From assembly GCA_002633005.1 (NCBI GenBank), contig NMRA01000614.1, forward strand, positions 138,974-202,973: a stretch of DNA of 64,000 nt, read 5' to 3'. The position numbers and the translations under genes were made by a program. The DNA is from Phoronis australis (taxonomy: Eukaryota > Phoronida > Phoronidae). Below the pieces are notes generated by a model that saw nothing but the letters and a program-made list of their open reading frames with translations, was not told the DNA's origin and made no database searches. Below are positions 44,827 through 56,800 of the stretch, one piece after another. Position 1 is the first letter of the stretch. Every line of letters begins with the position of its first letter.

Positions 44827-47800
44827 CTGCACAAAAGAATACAGTAAATAAAATTACAAGTACATGTGGCTCCCTCTGTCTACTGCAAATATGTACATGC
44901 CAAAAACAGAGAATTCAAAAATCCACACTTCTGGTGAAGATGAATTTTTGAATACAGGGTGAACAGAAAAGTTGGACCAACTTGCAGATATTCAGCATTT
45001 TCAAACCAGGTTAATGTTTTTAAACAGGCCATAGTTTAATGGATCAAATTAGAAATTTCTGAAGAAGCAATCCTTAAGAAGAAGCCCACCCAGGCATTCT
45101 TCAAAGATAATTCATGACAGTCAGAGGGAACATATTTTTCCTCTGCTCTGACTGTTTACTTTTAGGTCTATTGACTTATGGTCAATTTTGGAAATAAGAA
45201 GATACATGTTATGGTTATGAACTAGCTTATTTACAAGTGTGTGTTTTTCGCCAAATCTACAAAAATACAAATTTTAACTGGTAGTATAAGTACATATTTT
45301 ATGAAAGTAAAAAGCCTGTAGAATTTGATTTTGACTTTTTACCAATCTCAGATTAATTGCTCGTCTTAGATGGATTTTCTTTTTTGAAAACGTGAGCAAC
45401 TAAAATAAGATGCACCAGTCATTTGATTTTCAAAAAAATCACAGACCAGAAACTAATTTTTACTCTTGTGTTTCACTGCTGCAGTTTGTGTACAAGCCGA
45501 ACACGAGGACGTTCTAACAAACATTGCCAAATATTGAATAAAACAGAGTTAGGTGACAATAAAACATTTTGTTAATTACTTCAGGCCTGTACAAACACAA
45601 CATTAATTTGAAAACCTGTAATCTTTTGCTCAGAAAATATAAACAAACTTGCTGAGATTTGAAAAAAAATAAACAGCAATGAGCTTGTTACCTCTAGAGG
45701 GGCTTTCCTGATCTTCATAATGAACTCCCTCTCACTCTCTGTACATCTGACAGGGGGCGCCTTTCTGTTCAGCATGTACCCAAGGCTGTACAGCTTGTGG
45801 AATATCTGTTGTAACACACCGAGGCATAAACAATGCCAGCAACACACAAAGATCAAGAGAGATAAAATTCATAATATTCTGCACTGGCTTTGCAGAAGTT
45901 CTGCAAATCAGTGCGTAATATTCTGCATGGCAAAAAAATGAACTGCAATTAAGAAAATACTAATGGAGCAAATAAAAACTTAAGTTACACTGTAAACATG
46001 TACAGCCCAAGGTGTAGATTTGTATCAAATCATTTTTATGGTCCAAAGTAGATATGAGAAATGTGAGGAACCATTCCACCCACTTTGAGACTAAATAAGA
46101 AAGTCTCATTTGAAAAACGAAAGTGTTCTAGAGAGAGCCAATCAGCAAAAGAAGAGGGCTCAGTCCAACATGGTACTGTTGATCCTGTCGCTAAGTCTGT
46201 AGTATCAAACTTGATTAATTCTCCTAGGCAGTTAGGGGGATTTCACGTATAGCTTCGCTGTCATTATTCAAATGCATTGTGGGGTGTTTTTCAACTCTTA
46301 AAAAATCCGGTGACATCACAGAAAAGTTGGGGATGTTAACTGATTCAAAATTTGTGTTTTAGGAGGTGGAATTTGATTTCAGCATGATTGGATGGCCATC
46401 TGCTTCAAGAAAGACTTGAAATACTATGCCATGCACCTATTGGGTGCATGTTGAGGCTCATTTTTAAACTTACAATGTTCTATAATGGTTGCTTTGTCGT
46501 ACTCACGCTAAAAAGCATGTTGCTTTCAATTCTGGTACATGCAACTGACTAGCGTTGTCTTCCGTCTTATTGTTTACACGTCACCGAGTAACCCGTGATG
46601 TCACCAGATGTTTACGAGCCGACAACCATCCCATAATGCATTTGAAAAACATTTTGATTCGACATTGTTACAGCAGTGTGTGGCTATATATCAACACTAC
46701 TTACCTGGTAGAACAGTTTCCTCTCCCTTGGAGTGTGGATGTGTTTCTTGCCCTCAATCATTACCATATTGTTCTTAATTAGTCCTAGGTACTGTCTAAT
46801 TGCTGTCTCCGTCACAAACTCAGACTTCCGATCAGCCAATGCCTAAAACAACAAGTAAACTAAAGATAAAATTTTCAATTGAAGTGACATTTGTCAGTGA
46901 GAAAAACGGTTTCTGAGATCAGCCCCAAAGCGGAAACAAATTCACAACGTCAGTGGTCACATTCTAACACTTTGGTGACAGAGCTAAATTCCATTTGATA
47001 AATTGCAGAGTATTTTAAGACTTGGTTAAGTCCCCAGCCTTGGTATCGGAGAACGGCTAGAAGACAACGACAAGAATTAGTAATTTGCTACAAAAACACA
47101 ATGGATCTTGTTATTCTATATAGCTGGTCTAAGCTACTGACAAGACAACAACTAGATTCACGTAATTGATAAAACTTTTTTCAATCAAAGTTGATTCATG
47201 TTATGTCACCAAACCAAATAACGATTTTTCAATTTCTCCCAGCTTTTCCGGTTTTACAAGTCTGTGTTAAGAAAACTCGGGACTAGGATTAATGGAGCAT
47301 TCCACCCACTCACTTGCATTATAGTGACATCTGTGTTCAAATATAGAATTAGCCGCTGACATAATTCCTAGACCAAAAATTTTTAAGTCCATCTCAGAAT
47401 TCAAAAACCAACAAAAATGACAGTCAACTGCACATGTGACGTCTTCACCTATGTTCGATTACGAAGACAACTGGATGGCAAAACACAGAGTTGACTGTCC
47501 GGAAATGATGTTGCAGCAATGGTTAATATCCTCTACTCATAGCCGTGCTGTTCCAAAAAAGGGTTTTCTATCAGTGCTACAATTTTCTGAGTGTTGAGCC
47601 TTGGGAGTGTCTCTGTAAAACATACTTGGGTTTAAGGCAAAATTAACTTTTTTGAAATCTCTTATTTTGGGGAAAAACACACCCCGTGCTGATGAAACGT
47701 CAACAGCAAAACCAATTTGAAGGTTAGAAACTCACGCCCGAAAGTACAACTTTCCGACGTAACAACATGGGTAGCGCACCATAGGGTGCTGGGGGGGGGG

Positions 47801-50800
47801 GGGNNNGGGGGGGGGGGGGCTATAGCCCCCTCACTTATTTCAGTGCTGCACTGCCCATGAACAACACATGCTGACTTCAAGAATGGCACTTCTGAAAAAT
47901 GTTCCATCACAGCTGCCTCCAAACAAGTGGAATTGATGTCAAGTTCGTGCTGGCAAGATCTGTCTAAGTAGCTTACGTACCTGCCAAGCCTTACTGGTGT
48001 ATTCCAAATTGTCAGCGAACAAAAGCTGAAACAACATACAGTATTACAAATGGCAATTGCTACAAACATTTGCGAATAACTTAAATCAAAAAAAATACAA
48101 AGTACTGGTTTACCGAGTCACTCAGAATGTGTTTATAACGTGAAAGAGACCTGAAAGAGATCCCCATACTCAAATAGACCATTCAAAGCCTTGGTAAGAA
48201 CAAGGAGAGTCAAAATGCCATCAATTTATGACAAGGTTTGCCAATCCTTCCAAAACCGAACTGCTTTATATAAATCACAAAATGTTCTCCGAAGTCATTT
48301 TGATTGAACAAACCAAGTGTCAGGTTGGCAAGGACACTTTTTCAACCAGTTTGTGAGAGCTAAATCGGCTTATTTCATAAATTCATTACTTAAGCATTGA
48401 TAAGGATCCAATGCTCTTTCAGGCAACCCATGCATATTCCCAGTCATTAAGCCAGTCACCAAAAGAGGTAGCTGTGTACAACTCTGAAACATTCGACAAA
48501 GAACTCCATTGTGAAAACTCGAAAGCGACTTTCAGTTAACCCAAATTCAAGTTTTGCTGAGCAAGAAGGGCTGACTTGACAAAGGCAAGATGTAATTTCT
48601 TTCATTCACGGACATTTTGCAATGTAGGACATTTTGCAATGTAGGACATTTTGCAATGTAGGACATTTTGCAATGTAGGACATTTTGCAATGTAGGACAT
48701 TTTTGCAATGTAGGACATTTTGCAATGTAGGACATTTTGCAATGTAGGACATTTTGCAATGTAGGACATTTTGCAATGTAGGACATTTTGCAATGTAGGA
48801 CATTTTTGCATTAATCATTTGACTATCCCACCGCTGGTAATTTGACAACAAAAATTATGATCGTCAACAAAATGAGAATGCAACTGTGTTAAATCTCCAC
48901 TCCAAGACACAACTGAACCCCAGGTGGTGCTGACCGCTGTCCACTCAATATTCTAAAGAATTTTCACCATAATATGTTAAGTTTCCTACACTCTTAAACA
49001 GACCTCTAACAATTGGTGTTTTTCGACCCCTGACCCTTGCATCTGCTGCAGTTAATGTGTCTTAATTCACATTCCCCACCGAGACCCCGCTTTACCTCCA
49101 GTATCACCACACTTCCCTTCCACAGCATTTCGCAGAAAAGGCGTGCCTCGTAGGCCCCATACTCGAACGACTTGGTGGGTCCCCTACTCTCAAAACACTC
49201 CGGTAATCTTTGACTGGATGAATACGCCACCTGAAACCAGATGTATCTGGAGTATATTTACCATTATCAAGTATTTGGTGAAATTGAACTTCAAAAGAGT
49301 GATAAGTTTGCTAGTACGCTCAAAAGCAGACAACTAAAAACATACGCTACAATAGGCCCATCCCAAATTACTCAGCGATAGAACTCTCCTTTGTTCTGGA
49401 GATAAGAAAGCACGTGACCTAGTTTTGGAAATCACGCACATTTTCGTGTCTCTCATTGATGTCAGGAAAGTAAAAAATATCAGATCATGCATCCATGGAT
49501 ATTTGTCCACTTTATCAAACTTTTTCACGTCGGAGTTGCAGCCCATGGACATCAGAGGGAAGAATAGAGCAATGCAACCGAGAAAACTTGTAAACAGACA
49601 ACAATTAACATGTGAAATTCCAGTGGCATGAAAACAAGGCAGCAAATGTGCGTGACGGATGTTTACAGCATTGTGGATATACAGTGTGATTCGCGTGGCG
49701 CTGTGTAATCTGGGAGAGTCCTTTTCAAAGTCATCGTTTATCATAAACACAATGGTTCAATAACAGAGTATAATATTCAAAATGATATCGCTTGATTACA
49801 AATTAATCGTGTACACTCACCATCGGTTCATGAGCATAGATGACCACATAATCAACATCACTCTCTGGTGTTGACAGATTGTACAAGAAGCTGCCTGCCT
49901 GGGCTACCATGAGGATCTGTTCGGGAGCCATCTTGGAAACTTGATCGCCTATTCTATTCATGATACTTCTAAGCTTTGCCTTATTTTGGGCGTCTTGAAA
50001 GATAAAATGTCAAGTAAACTGAAAAGTAACAAACGACAAATCCATTCCAGCTCTATGTAGATACCCTGAGATGGAAAGATGAGAGAGATGCAATTTGGGG
50101 ATTTCATCTACAGTGCTGATGCCCTTTTCAAATGCATTGTGGGAGACTTGTCGTCTCATAAACATCTAGTGACATCAATATAACATGGTGTGTGTGTACA
50201 AAATAATGCGAAACAACACTTTGGTGCAAGTATGACAATGCAAAAATAAAAGACTGAACATGAGTCTCAAAAAGCCTCAAATAACTACACACTAGCAAAC
50301 CTGTTGTATGAGAGCTCATGCTGAAGTTAAATTTCCCCACGTAAATCATTAATCCCACAATGCATTAGAAGAACAACAGGGGGTAACTTATAATCACATG
50401 AAAAACCAAGTAGTCCAATTAAGGTCACAAAAGAGGTGATTGTCGCCAAGTTGCCAAGGCATTTTGTTCAAAAAAGCTTAGAGTATATTTGTGTAGGTTT
50501 TAAAAAAATGTAGGCGGAAGATTTTTTCTTTTAACAGTGAAGCGCAGGTTTCAAAATGCATCGGGCACACACCAGAACCAATTCTTCTAGTTTGTTTGGC
50601 CTGACTAGCATAACATTCATGTGCAAAATGCTGATATTCTGGTCCATCACGAGTGGACACCAAGGGCAAACAGAGCTTAACCACAAATCACGCCAATGGA
50701 TTCATGTAAACAGTAAGAAGGCAGATCTAACATCTGATTTGGAGTTGGACTATAAGAAGATGATTCAGGTGTCTGAATGCTGTAAATTCAGAAAATTTTG

Positions 50801-53800
50801 ATAAGCGTCAACAAATGACACGGTGAACAAAGCATAAGTATTATTCACTTTGGGCTTAATGTGCAGTTAATCCCCGACTTAGGCTACAATAAGTGCCCCC
50901 TTAGGCTACAATAAGTGCCCCCAAAACGAATTTTTCTAAGCGCCCTGGGTGCTTATTAGGGCGAATACGGTACACATAAAGTAGACAAGCATTGAATAAA
51001 AAAATTCGATCATTTGATCAAGGAAACATTAAAACAACATTGTCTGGAATGGCTTACCAACTATTTGAAGAAGCGGTTTGACCTCAACATCGCTGAGTCT
51101 CACATGACTCAGCCAACTCCCAACCTGCTTCTGGAGATTGTCTGGCTTGGAAAACGTAAATGTCTGCACAGCTTTATCAATGGATGTTTTCCATTCAAGG
51201 ACAAGGTCAAAAATCTCTCGCTTACTGGTTGATCGATCTCTATCGTCCTTTAAAGTAAGTACAAATCAGAAAAAGATGCTTCATTAAAAACCATACTAAT
51301 GATAAACAACACGAGACAGAGAAAAGTAGCAATACTACCACAAGGTGGCGCCAGCACGCAAGTCCTTAATCACACAGCACTGTAGGGGCATTTTAATGAT
51401 CTAACGGTCAACAAACCCTCACTTTCTGTCAAAACTTTAGGCCACTTGTTATAAGAAAATCAGTCTCATCTTGCTCTTTAGAAATAATTTCAAGTCTTAA
51501 GAAGAACTGTTGGGTTGTTAATTGTTTTGGACAAAGGTCATGCACTTTGCTCGTCGCGGCCGTTAGTTTCAGTCAAAGAAGCAGCATCACCGTCAGGGGA
51601 ATTACAAGAGTTTCATTCTGACAAATTCAAATTCACAGAAACGAGAACACAACAGCATCATGTCAGAAGAGTAAATATGCCTGTGGAGTAATTCTCGATA
51701 CTACGACATAGCTTATAACAGTGGAAAATTATTTGTACAAGCCAAGTCAAGCTCATATTAAGGTCTAGGTGGGCAACACAACAAAGTCTCCACTAACACT
51801 AACAGCCATCTCTGACCTCAAGTATCCTGCAAGTCGCCCATGTAAGTATACAGTCACGTTTACCACTTGCGCCTTTCAGCAGCTCTGCATAGTTATGAGC
51901 GAGCAAGTGGGAAATAGATTTTAGCTTGGATGCCAACCACAAACCACAGATGGCAGTCAAAACAGTAAATGCAGACCGCATGTGCTGGTGACAGGTCAAT
52001 GAAATAAATAAAACGGACTAAAGCTTCAAAACATTTGGACTACATGTAGAGGCATTCAAAACGGAATTATTTATTGTATTTTTCATGTTTAGTTTTTGTT
52101 ATGCCTCCCCCATACAAAGCTAATGAGGCCACACTAATGAGTTTCTGGCAGGAAAATGGTCCTATTTGGCCAACAGTCTCACAGGTCACTGGGCGTTGGC
52201 ATAACAAATCACCAATAGATGCATTGCCACTCCTGATCCAATAACAAATCACCCAATTTTATTGAACATCAGAATAGAACTCAATCAGCAGAATCAGACA
52301 AGCATCTCTTGACATGTGCTAAGGCATAAGAGCTAAAACTGCTGACAAAAAATTCCGAAACCCGCGACTCAATACTGCCTTAAACTAAGGCCCTTTGATG
52401 AATTGATCTTAAGCCGTTGAGAGATCATTTCTGATCTAAGTATGCATAAGCAAACAAGTGGAGGTCAATTTTGCAGCAGCCAGTGGTCTATTTCAAATGT
52501 CTTCCAAATCAAAATTGCTTAAGTTGAGGGGAATGAGCTTTCACTTATAAAATACTAGAGACGTGGATCTTCAAACACTGGCATGAGGAAGAGCAAAAAA
52601 CATAAATCCCATATTAACAGGTTTGTATTGAAGCAAACCTTATACAATGCTGTGATCTTCTCCAATAAGGCTTCTGCATATGAACTACTTGAGACATCTG
52701 GTGATAGAAAATTTAAGACTTTTCCATTCAAGCTCTGACTAGCGTACTGAAGAAGCCTGTGAAAAAATAAGAGCATCAGTAGGCAAAAAGCATAAAACTG
52801 ATTAGAAGGTAACACGGACATTTTGATTCCCCTCCAATTTGAAAGCATTAAACCACCAAAAAAAATTAAAGTGTTCTAAGCATTATCTATTGATAATTAG
52901 TTATCACACTAACGTGTTTTAAAGGTAGCAGCAGTTTTGTAAAACAATAAATTTTCATTAACTGCAGTTAACTGCCAAAAATTCTCTTAAAATTCATTAT
53001 ACCTTTTTGGTATGAAAAAACCATGTCACAAATTTACTGTTTATGGCATGTACCATTTGTATTGTGGCATGCCACAACTAAAAAACATCACATGAAACAT
53101 GTCACATGTGAGAATGCAATGTGCCATAGGTCACATGGAACGTGAGTCTTTAAACGCTAATTGATATTACCCTGTCTGGAAACTCTCAGCAAAATATTTT
53201 TCTAAGTTGCGATACTTACAGACAGGAATTATTCACAACAGGGTTTGACATTTTGCAACCGTTGTCTAGCTTAAGATTATGCTAAGCAGATAATCAAATT
53301 TACAGCTTTCAGTTTACAGGCCGAGCCTCCAAACAGGGAAGTAACCATGCTCAACTGCAGAGGGATATCTATGACGCCAAGAACAATCATGCCGTTGACT
53401 AGCATCTCTACCTGCAAGAATTACAGAAGTCTCTTAGCGTGACATCATCTCTCATTTTGAATTGGCCGGTCTTTTTCTTTCTGCCGAGACCCCCCGCTGC
53501 CTGGCCTCGACATTCTTCTATAAATCCCCGCACACCTGAAACAGTAAGAACAGCGATAGAGCGCAACCCCTCAACTAGGATGGGAGTGCATCAATGTTTA
53601 TTATTAAAGGAAGACTTGCCTTTCGGAAAAAAAAAACAAAACAGTGATGATAAAGTGTTCCTTGAATTTCTATGGATGAGAACAGTCGTTTTTAAAACAA
53701 TTAGCAAAATCCTTCATGCGAACAAAATTTCCAACTACCACCTATTTCCTATAATAGTTTTTACTAAATTTCCTACAGTATCTAATTTCTTTCATAACTT

Positions 53801-56800
53801 TCATCATAACTTTTTGAAATGCAATTAGATGACTTCATCAGCATTTTGTCACATTTAATTCCAGTACATGGAAGCTGCAGATGTCTTGAAAGGACAAATA
53901 GCGTGATGAGAGACAGGAATCCATTTTTCAAACTTTTCTGTGCCTACACATCCAGACTTTATTTATTTATTTATTTTATTTATTTATTATTGTGATATTT
54001 CAAATGAGGGTGGCCTCTTCAGTGATAGCACTGCTTTCCAAGAGGGCCCTGTTGGTCCTTTTAAAGTTGTTCAGTGTCAAGACACCTGTCAGCAGAAGTG
54101 CAGAGTTTATAAGAATTAATTATTACAGTGAGCTGAGTAAAGAATTCCTAAGTGTTGGTTACTTAGCTTTATTCGCACATTATTGTGTGCGAGATAAGAG
54201 ACAAATTACTGTTGAAATATACCATCTCCTACAGGACATTTCAATCTCTTCTAGCCTTGTTTTCCAAATGCTTTATTCAGTAAGTATACACTATGAAAAT
54301 GAAAAATATCAATTAATCTGAATGAAAAAATGATGGGAAACTTTAAATATACCTGGGGGCTCTAGTGTGAAAACAATCAAATCTGTAAAAATGTATGCAT
54401 TCAGGTACTCCAGTGGGACTGTTAACGTATTAACGCACTTACACTTATGAACGTCCTTCTGCTCTCAGCCTGTGCAGGTGTTATAAAAAGGTGCGTTTTT
54501 TATCAGCACCACACTGTTTTAAACGTTCACAGAGAATATCTACTACAGAAATCAGCACACACATGAATTCTAATCGAAGAGACATTTCGCCAATGTTTAG
54601 CGGTCAATGTTGAATTTTTAACCAAAGTGCTTCAGTGCACATTACTATGCTCATTGTATCTTGAATTGTTGCCGAATGAGGCAACACCTGAAGTCACAAG
54701 CAATGCGTACCGGTGCCATTTTCAAATTTGCAGTTTTAGAGTTGATCAACCCCAATAAACATTGAAGCGTTTTCTTGCATCACTGATAATTTCTATATTC
54801 CTATTGGTTATGGAAACAGAACCCTATCACCGTAAGGAATGTTATGAGGGCAATTTTATGAGAGTAAAAGGCCGATTTGATTATTTTCCGTCTTTAGTCA
54901 GTTAAAGAAGGCAAAATGCAACTTTTAAATAATTAATTAGCATACTGCGTATGTCACTGGGGTTGACTGATGACTTTAATCGCTCCCAGGAACTGCACAA
55001 CAGTAACACAGCTGATTCGGGGGTAAACAGCGTTTCCAAAAAGCGAGCCTTGCCTTTACACAAATAATGTGCAAAGTGTGATACCTCTACTGCATACAGC
55101 CAGCCCTGAAAATACAACATACAAAATAGGACACGTGCGTTACGAAAAAGTATCAAAATTTCAGCCTTTATTACAAACACCAAAACAGATCTTTGTTCTA
55201 AAAACAACTAAAGTGCACATTAACATTGTTACTATTAGAGATACCTCCACAGAAACACAACAAGCAAAATATTTTTTTATGAAATGAATCTGACAAAAGC
55301 ATTCAGATCATATTTCTTACAGTAACAGAAGATTTTGGTCTCCCTGAAACAAAAATGACTACGATCACATTTTCGGAGCAAAATGACAACGATCACCTTC
55401 TTTGGAGCAAAACGATTACAACCACAATCTTTAGAGCAAAACGATTACAACCACAATCTTTAGAGCAAAACGATTACAACCACAATCTTTAGAGCAAAAT
55501 GATTACAACCACAATCTTTAGAGCAAAATGATTACAACCACAATCTTTAGAGCAAAATGATTACAACCACAATCTTTAGAGCAAAATGATCACGATCGCA
55601 TTCTTTGGAGAAAATGACGTGGGGAATAGTTGATGGAGCACGTTAAATTATCTCTGAAATTCGGGCCGGAAACAATTTTGTTTTTATTTATTTTATAAAC
55701 TAGACTCAACTTAATGTTCTTACACTCTGTACAGTCAAACGATATTTTGAAAAACATTATGATTCATAACATAATGTTTAGAGGTCTCTTCAAAAATGAA
55801 AAAGCCATTTTCAACAATGAATTTTGCCTGAAATTGGTGAGATTTTATTGTCCTTCCTGAAAATTATGAGGATGCCACCTAAACTAATTATCACTGTCAT
55901 GCATCCTATCCAACTTAACAATTCTTACAAGATCAATGACGCTGTTGGCTTCCTTTTTATGCAGGTCTATGGGGCAGAAATATTCCACGTCAGGGCTTGA
56001 AAAGACCACCACAATCACATTGTGTTTGGCTTGCTGGCCTCGCTCTTCTTGGGTGGCCTGATACCATGGACACGTCACTAACGATGCAAACAACAACATC
56101 TTGCATTTACCTTGAACAAAACATGGGTAAACCTTTTACAGCAGACCACGATAACAAAGTAACAGTTCCCTAGGGATAGTGTATCCTCCTAAATAAGCCA
56201 CTGACAAATAGAATTGGACGGTCCTGGATTATATAGCTACATTTGAATCTCATGTTATTTACTCCCAATGCTGCAACATCTGTCATTTTCGCCTCATTGG
56301 TGTTTTTCATGTTATTTGTTGGTGTCTTGTAATTTTTAAAATTTTTCTCGATTGCATTAACCTTTGACCTTCCAATGCCAGTCAAATGTTACTACTGTCC
56401 TGCGGGCAGCAACTCTGATGGTAGAAAATTTGATAAACTTTAGAAGTATCCATGGATTCAACATTTTCTGACATGACTCGGACAATCAGCCAAACATTTT
56501 CAAAATGAGGATAAACATCTTGCCCTATTAAGTTATGGAGCAAGATTCCCAATTTCTATTGCACTACCTTAAACCCAGTAGCCACTTTTTGAGTGGAGCT
56601 TGTAGACACACCAAAATTTGCTTGCTTCTCTTGAAATGAAACATGAATAACAGTAATAAACCAAACTAAGGCAACAACAAAAAGTATTGAAACCATACAA
56701 CTAATTAAACAAGCTCCATTGCCAAACAAATAATCAAATATTGAAGTTTATCATATTCAGCTACGGTATTTCTGAAAAATTGAGTATGAAAGACTATTAA

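Noticed and set aside
48610-48810. CRISPR array
   Set aside because: The units are contiguous 17-bp repeats with no spacers, in a eukaryotic intron. It is a satellite.
48547-48851. Three overlapping minus frames with repeated Leu-His-Cys-Lys residues
   Set aside because: They are translations of the 17-bp satellite and lie in an intron.
51799-51999. Extra exon of the nucleotidyltransferase gene
   Set aside because: Exons 7 and 8 join in phase 0 without it, and its end has no good donor in frame.
53318-53411. Alternative frame VEMLVNGMIVLGVIDIPLQL for exon 6
   Set aside because: It needs a weak donor in exon 5 and a shifted acceptor in exon 7; the chosen frame fits the strongest sites and the alignment of the two domain copies. 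It remains possible.
53439-54321. Two plus-strand frames of 129 and 109 codons inside intron 5 of the nucleotidyltransferase gene
   Set aside because: There is no family similarity, composition is A+T-rich, a microsatellite lies between them, and no splice logic joins them.
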